A stretch of DNA of 64,000 nt from Lactiplantibacillus daoliensis (GTDB taxonomy: Bacteria > Bacillota > Bacilli > Lactobacillales > Lactobacillaceae), in assembly GCF_005405005.1 (NCBI RefSeq), contig NZ_BJDH01000001.1:310001-374000 (forward strand). The letters run 5' to 3'. Positions 41,327 through 50,711 of the stretch are shown piece by piece. The stretch's first letter is position 1. Each line of letters starts with the position of its first letter. The notes below the pieces were generated by a model. The model was given only the letters and a program-made list of their open reading frames with translations. It searched no databases and was not told the origin of the DNA. The position numbers were made by a program, and so were the translations under genes.

Positions 41327-42277
41327 TTAATGCTTGTGAGAATCATGACTCGAATTTTCTTTGATCAAGGAGTTCAAATTATCATCGAAGACTTTCGTGG
41401 CATCATAGCCCATACTCTCCGCCCGGAAATTCATGGCGGCGGCTTCAATAATAATTGCTAAGTTTCGCCCAGTTTTAACTGGAATTGAAATCTCAGGAAC
41501 CTCGACATCAAAGAACTTCCGTGACTGTTCTCCATTTCCTAGTCTATCAAATTGCTTATCAGGCGTCCAATTCTCTAAGTGGACGATGAGATCAATATCC
41601 GTGTCTTGACGAACCGCACCAGCACCAAATAAATTCATGACATCAATAATCCCAATCCCACGAATTTCTAGCAAATGGTTCAAAATCTTAGGTGCTTCGC
41701 CGACTAATGTTTGTTCATCTTGTTGATACACATCCACACGGTCATCAGCGATTAAGCGATGGCCACGTTTAACAAGTTCCAACGCGGTTTCACTTTTACC
41801 AACACCAGAGTCTCCGGTAATCAGTACCCCAAGGCCATAGATATCTACTAGGACCCCATGGACAGATTGACGTTCCGCGAGTTTACCTTCCAAGTAGTTC
41901 GTCATATTGCTTAAAACCCGTGATGATGTCATCTTAGTTCCTAAAATTGGCACCTTATTTTCTTCGCCAGCTTGAACCAGTTCTTCTGGTACTGGTAAGC
42001 CGGTTGAAATGACAAACGCTGGTGTCGTCAATTGACACATTTTGCGAAAAATCATTAAACGTTCATCATGGCTCATATTTTTTGAATAAGCGGTTTCAGT
42101 TTTACCTAAAAGTTGTACCCGTTCACGCGGATAATAATTAAAGTAACCAGTTAATGCTAACCCTGGTCGTGAAATATCACTAGTTGTGATAGCTTTGTCA
42201 GCTAAAAGTTCAGCGCCGTGATAAACGTCCAAACGGGTATTCTTTACTAAATCGGCAACTGTTACACTTCCTGCCAA
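41327..42277 (-). CDS. hprK: HPr kinase/phosphorylase
   Basis: Bifunctional sensor that phosphorylates or dephosphorylates Ser46 of HPr and so sets CcpA-mediated catabolite control. The 316 residues contain the P-loop GDSGVGKSE, the HprK signature EIRGIGIIDVMNLFG, and the C-terminal RNLAIIIEAAAMNFRA. I start at TTG 42277 (MAGSVTVADLV), preceded by GGGAGGG; a TTG five codons upstream is unlikely. It heads hprK-lgt-gpsA-galU. Confidence 0.97.
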   Translation of the reverse strand: MAGSVTVADLVKNTRLDVYHGAELLADKAITTSDISRPGLALTGYFNYYPRERVQLLGKTETAYSKNMSHDERLMIFRKMCQLTTPAFVISTGLPVPEELVQAGEENKVPILGTKMTSSRVLSNMTNYLEGKLAERQSVHGVLVDIYGLGVLITGDSGVGKSETALELVKRGHRLIADDRVDVYQQDEQTLVGEAPKILNHLLEIRGIGIIDVMNLFGAGAVRQDTDIDLIVHLENWTPDKQFDRLGNGEQSRKFFDVEVPEISIPVKTGRNLAIIIEAAAMNFRAESMGYDATKVFDDNLNSLIKENSSHDSHKH

Positions 42278-42303
42278 GTTAATCCCTCCCAAATCAATCA
42301 GTT

Positions 42304-42332
42304 ATTAAAAAAAGTGCGGCCGGCATTGTCCA
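42304..42332 (-). promoter_or_regulatory. possible hprK promoter embedded in the upstream terminator
   Basis: TGGACA and TTTAAT (42309-42304) are 17 bases apart on the minus strand and lie within the terminator arm and its T run. Transcription would begin near 42297, about 20 bases before the hprK start. Confidence 0.45.
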
Positions 42333-42374
42333 CGATTGCTATTGCAATCAACTTTCAAGCCTTCCACACTTTTT
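42307..42374 (-). terminator. long nested terminator of pspC-yvlD
   Basis: AAAAAGTGTGG...GGC pairs with GCC...CCGCACTTTTTTT, and an inner GATTGC/GCAATC hairpin caps it. It lies only 30 bases before the hprK start. Confidence 0.78.
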
Positions 42375-42436
42375 GGACCGAAAACGGATCATTCCTATCT
42401 GTTAATATTAGCACTTTAAAGCGCTTTATTCACCAA

Positions 42437-42793
42437 TTACTCAGTTGATTTGGCGAAAAAATTAGAAACAATCGCGTTGGCCAATGACATTAATACTGAG
42501 ACTAAGACAGCCATCCCAAAACTCGAGAAGCCAAAATTAGCTTTACCGACAAAATATGACGTCATTTGCAACATGAAACCATTGATAACAATGCTGAACA
42601 ACCCAATTGTGATTAATGTAATTGGCAACGTCAACAAGATCAAAATTGGCTTGACGGCAGCATTTAAAATTGCCAACACAAAACTCGCAATCAGCGCGAC
42701 CCAGATATTGGCCACATGGAAGCCACTTTGAAAAAAGCCGGCGATGGCAATAAACAACACTGTGTTAATTAAAATTCGTTTCCAAAAACCCAC
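42437..42793 (-). CDS. phage holin IV/YvlD family membrane protein
   Basis: A 118-residue protein with four hydrophobic helices and the family pattern FVLAILNAAVKPILILLTLPIT. YvlD in B. subtilis lies with yvlC and hprK and belongs to an envelope-stress operon; despite the domain name it is not a phage lysis gene. It starts 14 bases after pspC. Confidence 0.9.
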   Translation of the reverse strand: MGFWKRILINTVLFIAIAGFFQSGFHVANIWVALIASFVLAILNAAVKPILILLTLPITLITIGLFSIVINGFMLQMTSYFVGKANFGFSSFGMAVLVSVLMSLANAIVSNFFAKSTE

Positions 42794-42807
42794 TCACTAT
42801 CACTCCA

Positions 42808-43131
42808 TTAATCTTGGTGGCGAGGTTCATCTTCCTCATGAACGTTATGAATTTCTTTACGTCCTTCAGAATGCTGAGCCCGCGGCGTTTCACGTTGACC
42901 GGCCTGACGCATTTGTTCAAAGAAGCCTGCATTTTCAGGCTTGCTTGGAATAATCGTCATTAAGACAAGATACAATAGAATGCCAAAACCGTGCGATGCG
43001 ATCGTTAAAAGGACAAACAAAACACGTAACACGTTAGCATTCCATTGCAAGTATTCCGCAATACCACCAAGCACACCGGCAATGACGCGGTTATTAGATC
43101 TCGTTAGTTTACGATTAGTTTTAGTTTTCAT
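42808..43131 (-). CDS. PspC domain envelope-stress protein
   Basis: A 107-residue protein whose first 60 residues form a PspC domain: RSNNRVIAGVLGGIAEYLQWN followed by a membrane helix (VLFVLLTIASHGFGILLYLVLM). The hydrophilic C-terminal tail is charged (ARQEH-type, ending EEDEPRHQD). PspC proteins sense membrane stress. I start at ATG 43131, with GAGGTG seven bases upstream. TATAAT lies at 43165-43160 on the minus strand. Confidence 0.9.
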   Translation of the reverse strand: MKTKTNRKLTRSNNRVIAGVLGGIAEYLQWNANVLRVLFVLLTIASHGFGILLYLVLMTIIPSKPENAGFFEQMRQAGQRETPRAQHSEGRKEIHNVHEEDEPRHQD

Positions 43132-43231
43132 AATTAGACACCTCAATAAGTTTAGTCTAATTATATCTTACTAATCCTAAAAGCCAGTTGCAAACTTCAC
43201 GAACCAGCTTTAGGGATTATTTAGGTTTGCT

Positions 43232-43906
43232 TTAAACGAGATTCGAACTTTCGGGGTTCAATTCAATAATATTTCCAGTATTCAAATACACGATCCATTC
43301 GCCAACATTGGTGACTAAGGCCCCAATCCGCATTAAATAACTGGCCACATTTAAGTAGTCAGTCGACCCAATCACCGTTTCAGGATGACGTTCCATCTTT
43401 GAAATGCCCTTTTCATTAATTTTATCGAACATTTCGCCAACCTTAGCATCCTTTGCCGCAACTTTTCGAGCTGCCACATCGTCATTCTTCACATAGGCTG
43501 CTAACATTTCTTCAACCATTTCACGAACCCGATTACCCATTTCGGACAATTGGGCTTCAATTTCAGGCACGCGTACATGGCCCTTCACGCGAATAGTGGC
43601 GTGCGCAATATTACGAGCGTAGTCGGCCATCCGTTCAAGTTCAGAAACCGCCTTTAAAATAGTCACAATTTCTCGCAAATCAGAAGTCACAGGTTGATAG
43701 AGCGCAATCATTTCAAATGATTTTTGCTCGAGTTCAACTTCTCGTTCGTTTATTTTGGCATCATTGTCGATAATTTCTTGGGCTAACTCCCGATCATGAT
43801 CAATAAAAGCTTTGACCGCTTTTTCGATGGTCGCACTGACCATCATTCCCATTTCAGTAAAATTAGCATCGATATCATTTAACTCATCGTCGAATAGTCG
43901 TCGCAT
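43232..43906 (-). CDS. phoU: phosphate transport regulator PhoU
   Basis: Couples Pst transport to the PhoR kinase and restrains phosphate uptake. The 224 residues form two three-helix PhoU repeats; the metal-binding type motifs ELERMADYARNIAHA (about 90-104) and the second repeat near VGSTDYLNVASYLMRIG are visible. It is the last gene of the pst operon, 11 bases after pstB. Confidence 0.95.
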   Translation of the reverse strand: MRRLFDDELNDIDANFTEMGMMVSATIEKAVKAFIDHDRELAQEIIDNDAKINEREVELEQKSFEMIALYQPVTSDLREIVTILKAVSELERMADYARNIAHATIRVKGHVRVPEIEAQLSEMGNRVREMVEEMLAAYVKNDDVAARKVAAKDAKVGEMFDKINEKGISKMERHPETVIGSTDYLNVASYLMRIGALVTNVGEWIVYLNTGNIIELNPESSNLV

Positions 43907-43917
43907 GTTTTATCCTC

Positions 43918-44673
43918 CTAGCCAAATCGTCCTGAGATATAGTCATTGGTTTCTTGTTTTACTGGATTCATGAAAATCTGTTTGGTATCATTCACTTCAA
44001 TTAATTCACCATTTAAGAAGAATGCCGTCCGGTCAGAAATCCGCGAAGCCTGCTGCATATTATGCGTAACAGTTATGATAGTGTAATCATGCCGTAAATT
44101 CAAGAGGGTCATTTCGATCGTATGACTAGAGATAGGATCTAAGGCACTGGTCGCTTCATCCAATAAAATGATATCAGGTTCAACCGCCAACACCCGAGCA
44201 ATACAGACCCGTTGCTGCTGACCACCTGAAAGTGAGAGGGCATTCACATGTAAGCGATCCTTCACTTCATCCCAAATGGCAGCTTGTTTTAAACTCTTCT
44301 CAACCGCAGCATCCAAGGTTTCTTTATCTCGAACACCTGCCAATCGGAGTCCATAAACCACATTTTCGTAAATTGAAAATGGAAATGGATTCGGTTGTTG
44401 AAAAACCATTCCGATTTCCTTACGTAGCTTAACGGTATCCATCGTCGGCGCATAAATATTGCTTTGATTGAAATTAACTTCTCCAGTAATGGTCACGTTG
44501 GGAATCAAATCATTCATGCGGTTTAAGCACCGTAAAAACGTTGACTTGCCACAACCAGAAGGACCGATTAACGCGGTAATCCCCTTCTCGTCAAAGCTCA
44601 TGTTGACCCCTTTTAGGGCTTGTTTCTTACCATAATATAGTGATAAATTTTCAGTTGTTAAAATCGTACTCAT
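43918..44673 (-). CDS. pstB: phosphate ABC transporter ATPase PstB (copy 1)
   Basis: ATPase of the high-affinity phosphate importer. Walker [10 protein letters not shown], signature LSGGQQQR, Walker [13 protein letters not shown] and the H-loop TVTHNMQQ are intact in 251 residues. It lies 14 bases after the other pstB. Paired pstB genes are usual in Firmicutes. Confidence 0.97.
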   Translation of the reverse strand: MSTILTTENLSLYYGKKQALKGVNMSFDEKGITALIGPSGCGKSTFLRCLNRMNDLIPNVTITGEVNFNQSNIYAPTMDTVKLRKEIGMVFQQPNPFPFSIYENVVYGLRLAGVRDKETLDAAVEKSLKQAAIWDEVKDRLHVNALSLSGGQQQRVCIARVLAVEPDIILLDEATSALDPISSHTIEMTLLNLRHDYTIITVTHNMQQASRISDRTAFFLNGELIEVNDTKQIFMNPVKQETNDYISGRFG

Positions 44674-44687
44674 CAGCGGCCCTCCTT

Positions 44688-45500
44688 TTAACCAAAATTA
44701 CCAGAAATATAGTCATTGGTCAGATCAACCTTTGGATTTGTAAAAATATCGCCAGTTTCAGCATATTCCAAGACTTTACCTAAGTTAAAGAATGCCGTAT
44801 AGTCACTAATCCGTGACGCTTGTTGCATATTATGCGTCACAATAATGATGGTATAGTTCTGTTTCAATTCTAATAGGGTATCTTCAATTTGACTGGTCGA
44901 AACTGGGTCCAAGGCACTTGCCGGTTCATCTAACAATAGAATATCCGGTTTGATTGCAATAGCTCGTGCAATACAGAGCCGTTGTTGTTGACCACCAGAA
45001 AGTGCAAGCGCACTCTTATTCAAATCATCTTTTACTTGATCCCACATAGCCGCTTGGCGTAGTGAACGTTCAACAATCTCGTCAAGATCTTGCTTCTTAT
45101 TCATGCCACGTTGGCGCAACGCAAACGCAATATTTTCATAGATTGACTTAGCAAATGGATTCGGTCGTTGAAAGACCATACCAATATGCCGCCGCATCTC
45201 ATAAACATCAATCGCATCACTATTAATATCTAGCCCACGATACATGATTTTACCTTTCACGGTCGCAATCCGGTCATTCATCCGATTTAATGAACGTAAA
45301 TAAGTTGATTTACCCGAACCAGACGGCCCAATCAACGCGCTGATCTTATATCGTTCAAATTGAAGGTCACCTTCTGAAATACCTTCAGTTTTACCATAAA
45401 ACACATGTAAATCTTCGGTCGAAAGCGCGATTTCATGGTCTTTTGGATCAAACTTCATAATATTGCGTTGGGACGTGGTTAAATTCGTGTTATCTGCCAT
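44688..45500 (-). CDS. pstB: phosphate ABC transporter ATPase PstB (copy 2)
   Basis: A second, intact PstB of 270 residues with Walker [30 protein letters not shown] and IVTHNMQQ. It has an N-terminal extension of about 20 residues compared with its neighbour ([20 protein letters not shown]). Divergence between the copies suggests a PstBB' heterodimer or use in different conditions. Confidence 0.97.
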   Translation of the reverse strand: MADNTNLTTSQRNIMKFDPKDHEIALSTEDLHVFYGKTEGISEGDLQFERYKISALIGPSGSGKSTYLRSLNRMNDRIATVKGKIMYRGLDINSDAIDVYEMRRHIGMVFQRPNPFAKSIYENIAFALRQRGMNKKQDLDEIVERSLRQAAMWDQVKDDLNKSALALSGGQQQRLCIARAIAIKPDILLLDEPASALDPVSTSQIEDTLLELKQNYTIIIVTHNMQQASRISDYTAFFNLGKVLEYAETGDIFTNPKVDLTNDYISGNFG

Positions 45501-45514
45501 AAAAAGGGCCTCCT

Positions 45515-46399
45515 TTATTCAGCGGTTAAATGTTTGTACAAGCGTTTTCCAAGCCAACGAGCCAAGAAGTTAAAGAGTAAAACGGCGATAATCAAGACCG
45601 CAGAAGCACCAGCAGAAACTGCTTTTGCATCGGGCATAATTCCCTCTGAATTAATCTTCCAAATATGCACTGCTAAAGTTTCGGCTGGGCGCATTGGACT
45701 CAACGGGCTACTGATATTGAACGGATTCCAATCGTGGAAATTCAAGGCAGGCGCTGATTGACCGGCAGTATAGATCAACGCTGCGGCTTCCCCAAAAATC
45801 CGTCCGGCACTTAGGACAACCCCAGTAATAATGCTAGGCAAAGCGGCCGGAACAACGATCTTCGTGACGGTTTCCCAACGTGATAGTCCTAAAGCATAAC
45901 CAGCTTCTCGTTGATCATTGGAAATATTGGCCAACGCTTCTTCAATACTCCGCGTTAAGATCGGCAAGTTAAAGACCGTTAACGCAAATGCCCCCGACAA
46001 AATCGAAAAGCCTAATTTGAATTGAACAACGAAGAACAAATAACCAAATAACCCCACGACTACTGATGGTAATGAACTCAAGATTTCAATCGTTGTTCGG
46101 ATCAACCCAGTAATCGTATTTTGAGGGGCATATTCATTTAAATAAATCCCGGCACCTAACGAAATCGGTAATGAAATCAATAACGCCAAGAAGAGTAAGT
46201 AGAAAGAATTGAACAATTGAATGCCAATCCCCCCACCCGCTTCAAATGATAATGCCGGCGAGGTTAAGAAATGCCAAGAAATTTCTGGCACCCCTTGCAC
46301 GAGGATATAACCAAGTAACGCCACCAAAATGATGACGACAAACGCTGCAATGGCGTAAAGCACGCCCGTTGCGATTTTATCAATTCGTTTAGCGTTCAT
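45515..46399 (-). CDS. pstA: phosphate ABC transporter permease PstA
   Basis: Membrane subunit with six helices and the cytoplasmic EAA-type loop AGYALGLSRWETVTKIVVPAA, which docks on PstB. The 294-residue length is normal. Its start codon overlaps the pstC end by 11 bases, so expression is coupled. Confidence 0.97.
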   Translation of the reverse strand: MNAKRIDKIATGVLYAIAAFVVIILVALLGYILVQGVPEISWHFLTSPALSFEAGGGIGIQLFNSFYLLFLALLISLPISLGAGIYLNEYAPQNTITGLIRTTIEILSSLPSVVVGLFGYLFFVVQFKLGFSILSGAFALTVFNLPILTRSIEEALANISNDQREAGYALGLSRWETVTKIVVPAALPSIITGVVLSAGRIFGEAAALIYTAGQSAPALNFHDWNPFNISSPLSPMRPAETLAVHIWKINSEGIMPDAKAVSAGASAVLIIAVLLFNFLARWLGKRLYKHLTAE

Positions 46400-47318
46400 T
46401 GTTTAATTTCCCCTTTCGACCGATATAGCGGATCACCATGTTGAAGACCAATGACATTAATAACAGAATCATAGCTAATGACCACAGCGCATTATTTTGC
46501 AATGACCCCATGACCGTATTCCCGATTCCCATGGTTAAGATACTCGTTAACGTTGAGGCTGGTGAAACTAAATTTTGTGGCAACAGTGTAGCATTCCCAA
46601 TCACCATCTGAACAGCCAAAGCTTCCCCAAAAGCTCGTGCCATCCCAAAGACGATAGCAGTTAACATCCCAGGGATTGCCGCCCGTAGCACAACTTTATA
46701 AATCGTTTGCCAACGAGTCGCGCCCAAGGCTAACGAGGCTTCCCGATAATAACGTGGAACCGCGTTTAAAGCATCTGCACTCATTGATGTCACGGTTGGT
46801 AAGATCATGACAAATAAAACAAAGGTCCCAGATAAAATACCGTAACCACTGCCCCCAAAAGTATTACGGACAAATGGCACAACCACTTGTAGCCCGATAA
46901 AACCATAAACAACTGATGGAATCCCAACCAGTAATTCTGTCACCGGCCGCAAGATTTGTGCACCCCGGCGTGGTGAAATCTCAGTCATAAAGACCGCCGT
47001 CCCGATGGCAAAAGGCGTTGCCACAAGTGCTGATAGAATCGTGATCAGAAATGATCCGACAATCATAGGTAACGCCCCAACTGCTGGCTGACCGTTCGTA
47101 CCAGTTGTCCCTGGATTCCATTGCGTGCCGCTTAGAAACTGCCAGAAATTAATATGATTTTGGAAAAATGTTGCTAACCCACGCGACGCCACAAAATAAA
47201 AGATTAAGAATACGACCAGAATAATTAATGCTAAACAGGTCAGACTAATAATCTTCCCGCGCCGCTCAATTTTGCTGGCAATTGATTTTTTTAATAAGCT
47301 TGCTCGAATTTTATCCAT
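46389..47318 (-). CDS. pstC: phosphate ABC transporter permease PstC
   Basis: Second membrane subunit, 309 residues, six helices, with the EAA-type loop ASLALGATRWQTIYKVVLRAA. The N-terminal segment of about 25 basic residues before the first helix is typical. It starts ten bases after pstS. Confidence 0.97.
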   Translation of the reverse strand: MDKIRASLLKKSIASKIERRGKIISLTCLALIILVVFLIFYFVASRGLATFFQNHINFWQFLSGTQWNPGTTGTNGQPAVGALPMIVGSFLITILSALVATPFAIGTAVFMTEISPRRGAQILRPVTELLVGIPSVVYGFIGLQVVVPFVRNTFGGSGYGILSGTFVLFVMILPTVTSMSADALNAVPRYYREASLALGATRWQTIYKVVLRAAIPGMLTAIVFGMARAFGEALAVQMVIGNATLLPQNLVSPASTLTSILTMGIGNTVMGSLQNNALWSLAMILLLMSLVFNMVIRYIGRKGKLNNER

Positions 47319-47328
47319 GCGGTCCCCC

Positions 47329-48204
47329 TCATTTCACTGTTGTAATCTTACCGGTCGCACTCCGCTGCACATGCATATCATGGACCGAAATATAACCTAA
47401 CTGTTTGACTAACTTTTCCTGAACAGCGGCTGATAAAATGTAATTAATAAATTTTTTTGTTAATGGATCTGGTTGTAAACTCGTATAAAGATGTTCATAA
47501 GACCAGATGTGCCAGCGATTAGTTTTAACATTGGCTTTGGTTGGCCGCACACCATTCACTTTTAATGCCGTCACTGAAGTATCTAGATATGAAAATGCCA
47601 CATAACTAATCGCGCCCGGCGTACTAGCGACAATAGAACGTGCCAATCCTGAGGAATCTTGTTCCTGCGAATCTGCACTCTTCTGTCCATTGAGCGCGTA
47701 GCTTTCAAACGTTTTCCGCGTTCCAGAGCCCTGGGCACGATTAATCAAAACAATCGGCAAATTGTGGCCACCCACGGCTTGCCAATTGTTGACTTTACCT
47801 GTAAAAATGGCCTTTAATTGCTGACTAGTCAAATTAGTAACGCCAGTTTTCTTATTAATAATTGGTGCAATTCCAACCACTGCAACTTGGTGATCTTTCA
47901 GCTTACTCGCATTGATTCCAGATTGCTCTTCTGCAAAAACGTCAGAATTACCAATCGCAACGGCTCCTGACTGAATTTGACTCAACCCAGTCCCTGAGCC
48001 ACCGCCTTGGACATTAATAAAAATACCGGTATGTTCGGAACTATACTGTTCACCCGCAGCTTCAACTAACGGTTGCAAAGCGGTGGAACCAACTGCGGTG
48101 ATTGACTCACTGGCATCGGTCGTTGCTCGCTGGCTGTATCCCAGTCCGACCAAAACACCAATTAAGATCAATCCTAGTAATTGGATGACCCGACTTTTTT
48201 TCAT
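47329..48204 (-). CDS. pstS: phosphate-binding protein PstS of the pst operon, without lipobox
   Basis: Binds phosphate outside the membrane and delivers it to PstCA. The phosphate-site motifs are present: GSTALQPLVEAAGEQY, GGGSGTGLSQI, NRAQGSGTRKTF and STPGAISYVAFSYL. I start at ATG 48204 (MKKSRVIQLLG), eight bases after AGGAGGG. The N-terminal hydrophobic segment (about 5-22) ends in LVGLGYSQRA with no cysteine, so it cannot be a lipoprotein; it is either cleaved by signal peptidase I or kept as a membrane anchor. It heads pstS-C-A-B-B-phoU. Confidence 0.95.
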   Translation of the reverse strand: MKKSRVIQLLGLILIGVLVGLGYSQRATTDASESITAVGSTALQPLVEAAGEQYSSEHTGIFINVQGGGSGTGLSQIQSGAVAIGNSDVFAEEQSGINASKLKDHQVAVVGIAPIINKKTGVTNLTSQQLKAIFTGKVNNWQAVGGHNLPIVLINRAQGSGTRKTFESYALNGQKSADSQEQDSSGLARSIVASTPGAISYVAFSYLDTSVTALKVNGVRPTKANVKTNRWHIWSYEHLYTSLQPDPLTKKFINYILSAAVQEKLVKQLGYISVHDMHVQRSATGKITTVK

Positions 48205-48237
48205 AACAAAAACCCTCCTACCCATTGCTCAATATTA

Positions 48238-48291
48238 ATAATACAAAGTTTGTGTAAAATCTTGATAGGCGTTTTGTAAAGATTGTGTAAA
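48238..48291 (-). promoter_or_regulatory. PhoP box array and -10 of the pst operon
   Basis: On the minus strand hexamers TTTACA, TTTACA, CCTATC, TTTACA and TTTGTA follow each other with exactly five bases between each (11-bp period, 48291-48242). This matches the Gram-positive PhoP recognition pattern TTNACA-N5. TATTAT at 48243-48238 overlaps the last box. There is no -35 hexamer, as expected for an activated promoter. Confidence 0.85.
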
Positions 48292-48554
48292 TGTCTGTTA
48301 CTGATTAACCAATTGAACTCACCGTGACTATACGCTACTGGAATGCCCTGGTAAACTAAAAGCATGGTCTAACGCGTCTGGACTTAGCTCAATTAACCAA
48401 CTATTTAAGGCCTGAAAGAACGTACACACCATTAATCAAATTAAAAGAGGTTTTTAAAGCAACTTAATCGCCAAATAGCTAACCATTGAAGTTCACAGGC
48501 AACCCGATTATAAATTATCAAAAAATAGTTTTGACACAGACTAAAAATTTACAA
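48292..48554. other. non-coding stretch between phoR and the pst promoter
   Basis: This AT-rich interval follows the phoR terminator. TTTATAAT near 48515 on the minus strand resembles a -10 but lacks a good -35, and no ORF with a ribosome-binding site is seen. Nothing else is recognisable. Confidence 0.3.
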
Positions 48555-48600
48555 CAAAAAAAAGACGATTTAAGGAGTTACATTTCCTAAATCGTCTTTT
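48555..48600 (-). terminator. terminator of the PDZ gene-phoP-phoR operon
   Basis: AAAAAGACGATTTA pairs with TAAATCGTCTT around GGA/TCC and is followed by eight T on the minus strand. It begins at the last base of the phoR stop codon. Confidence 0.9.
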
Positions 48601-49994
48601 TAATTTGTCGGTTTCAATGGTAGCGTGACAATCATCGTCGTCCCGACACCACGTTGGCTCGTCACGCCAATCTGACCTTGCATTGCATTCACTAATTCCT
48701 TGACGATCGCTAATCCTAAACCAGTTCCGCTGACCACTTGTTGTGACCTTGATGGACTAGCTCGATAGAAGCGCTCAAATATTCGTTGTTGATCATCCGC
48801 GCTAATGCCAATACCTGTATCCTTGACCGTTAAATACCAATGAGTGTCATCGGCACGGACAATGACTGTGACCGTCCCGTGCGGTCGATTATACTTAATT
48901 GCATTGGACAAAAGGTTCTTAATGATCTGACTCAACTTCTGAATGTCGGCCGTAACCGTTACAGCCGGATCAACTTCATCGGTCACCGTCAATTGTTGCC
49001 GTTGAATCGCTTGCTGTAACAAGGATAACTCTTGGTCAATTAATGGTTTTAGTTTGAGTTTTTGACTTGCTAAGCGTGTCGTACTCTGAGCACGAATACG
49101 CGATAGAGATAAGACATCTTGAATTAAATCGATCAACCGTTGACTCTCGTCGGCAATAATTTTTAAAAATTGATCCAAGGTTTCTGGATCATCCTTAGCC
49201 CCACTGAGTAGTGTCTCGGTAAAACCAGCAATTGCTGTAATCGGCGTCTTTAACTCATGGCTCGCATTACTGACAAAGTCATCTTGCATCTGTTCAATCA
49301 TATAAACTTCAGTAATATCATACAACATGAGCACAATCTGATAATGTGAACGGCTATTTTGAATATAAACCGTCGTCGCCTCCACGACTTGCGTATTCGG
49401 TGCCGGCGTCAAAGTGACGGTCGCCCGTTGATTGGCTTGCGTGGCAATAGTATCTTCAATCACCTTAGTCAACGCATACAATTGAATATCCTTAGTATAC
49501 AAATGTGCTACCGAATTAATCGATTGTTGTAACAGCTCACTCATAGCCGGATTCGACAATTGGACTTGCCGATGATGATCAATCACCATGACCCCTACCG
49601 GCAAATACCGCATAATCATCATTAATTCTTTTTCTTGCAGTTCAGCACGCCGCGTTTGATTACGTTGGTAGCTTTCCAACTGATTAACAGCCTGCGACAA
49701 ACTGTATAATGGATCATTTTGTGGCAATAGAATATGCGGTGGAAACTGTTGGCTACTCATCTGTCGCAATTTGGCTTCCATCCGATCAATCGTCTTTTGA
49801 CGCTCCCGTTGACGAAACCAAACAATGATGGCCTCAATTAATCCCAAGGCTAAAACGGCTAATCCCAACCAGAGAACCAGCGTTAACGACCAACGAATGA
49901 CCGAAAAGTGTTGCACAACGACTAAACCAAGTAGCAGCATCAAGACATTTTCCAATGTAAGCAAACGCCAAGTCTGCTGCCACCGGTCATGCAT
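48600..49994 (-). CDS. phoR: sensor histidine kinase, PhoR-like
   Basis: Membrane histidine kinase of the phosphate-starvation type. From residue 12 to 55 there are two hydrophobic helices with almost no extracellular loop, then a coiled linker, a PAS domain (about 105-200), the HisKA dimer with SHELKTPITAIAGF, and the ATPase domain with NLLSNAIKYN, VKDTGIGIS and GTGLGLAIVKELV. The minimal outer loop fits sensing through PhoU/Pst rather than a direct ligand. I start at ATG 49994, after AGGTGA; it overlaps phoP by eight bases. Confidence 0.95.
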   Translation of the reverse strand: MHDRWQQTWRLLTLENVLMLLLGLVVVQHFSVIRWSLTLVLWLGLAVLALGLIEAIIVWFRQRERQKTIDRMEAKLRQMSSQQFPPHILLPQNDPLYSLSQAVNQLESYQRNQTRRAELQEKELMMIMRYLPVGVMVIDHHRQVQLSNPAMSELLQQSINSVAHLYTKDIQLYALTKVIEDTIATQANQRATVTLTPAPNTQVVEATTVYIQNSRSHYQIVLMLYDITEVYMIEQMQDDFVSNASHELKTPITAIAGFTETLLSGAKDDPETLDQFLKIIADESQRLIDLIQDVLSLSRIRAQSTTRLASQKLKLKPLIDQELSLLQQAIQRQQLTVTDEVDPAVTVTADIQKLSQIIKNLLSNAIKYNRPHGTVTVIVRADDTHWYLTVKDTGIGISADDQQRIFERFYRASPSRSQQVVSGTGLGLAIVKELVNAMQGQIGVTSQRGVGTTMIVTLPLKPTN

Positions 49995-50706
49995 GATCTT
50001 CACCTACGAATTCGTAACCAAATCCACGTACAGTACGAATCAAGCGTGGATTTTTCGGATCAAGCTCAATTTTTTCTCGCAAATGTGAAATGTGAATATC
50101 GACGATCCGTGTTTCACTTGCGTAATCATAACCCCAAACATGATTCAAAATCGCATCTCGGCTAAGCACCCGGCCTTCACGTTCAATAAAGTAAACGAGT
50201 AGTTCGAACTCTTTCGGAGTCAAACTGACACTTTCACCATTGCGCGTAACACGATATTTATTCTGATCGATGCGTAAATCACCAATGACTGTAATCGCCC
50301 GATTGGGTGTGACCACTGGTGCCGGCGTCGTCTCGTCGACAGGTGTCATCCGGCGAATGACTGCTTTAATTCTTGCCAAAACTTCACGTGGCGAAAAAGG
50401 CTTCGTAATATAATCATCGGCACCTAATTCTAAGCCGAAAACCTTATCAAATTCATCATTTTTTGCGGTCACAATAATGATTGGCGTTCGAACCTTTTCC
50501 TGCCGTAACCGTTTCGTGACTTCCATACCATCCAATTTTGGCAACATTAAATCCAATAAGATACAAGTAAACGATTCTTCTAGACCTAATTCCAGCGCGG
50601 CTTCCCCATCCGTCGCTGTCACAACTTCATACCCTGCTTGTTTCAAATTATATGATAATAATGTGACGATTGCCGGTTCATCGTCGACTACTAAAATCTT
50701 ATCCAT
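49987..50706 (-). CDS. phoP: response regulator, PhoP-like (OmpR family)
   Basis: The 239 residues contain a receiver with acidic pocket VVDDEP, phospho-acceptor Asp52 in LLDLMLP and Lys in ITKPFSP, then an OmpR-type winged helix (about 140-237) with SLTPKEFELLVYFIE and VRGFGYEFVG. It probably binds the TTTACA-N5 arrays upstream of both pstS genes in this window. The ATG at 50706 follows AGGAGG inside the end of the upstream PDZ gene region. Confidence 0.95.
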   Translation of the reverse strand: MDKILVVDDEPAIVTLLSYNLKQAGYEVVTATDGEAALELGLEESFTCILLDLMLPKLDGMEVTKRLRQEKVRTPIIIVTAKNDEFDKVFGLELGADDYITKPFSPREVLARIKAVIRRMTPVDETTPAPVVTPNRAITVIGDLRIDQNKYRVTRNGESVSLTPKEFELLVYFIEREGRVLSRDAILNHVWGYDYASETRIVDIHISHLREKIELDPKNPRLIRTVRGFGYEFVGEDHA

Positions 50707-50711
50707 GGTCG

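Noticed and set aside
42437-42793. Phage holin annotation suggesting a prophage remnant
   Set aside because: The protein is of the chromosomal YvlD type beside pspC and hprK; no other phage gene is present.
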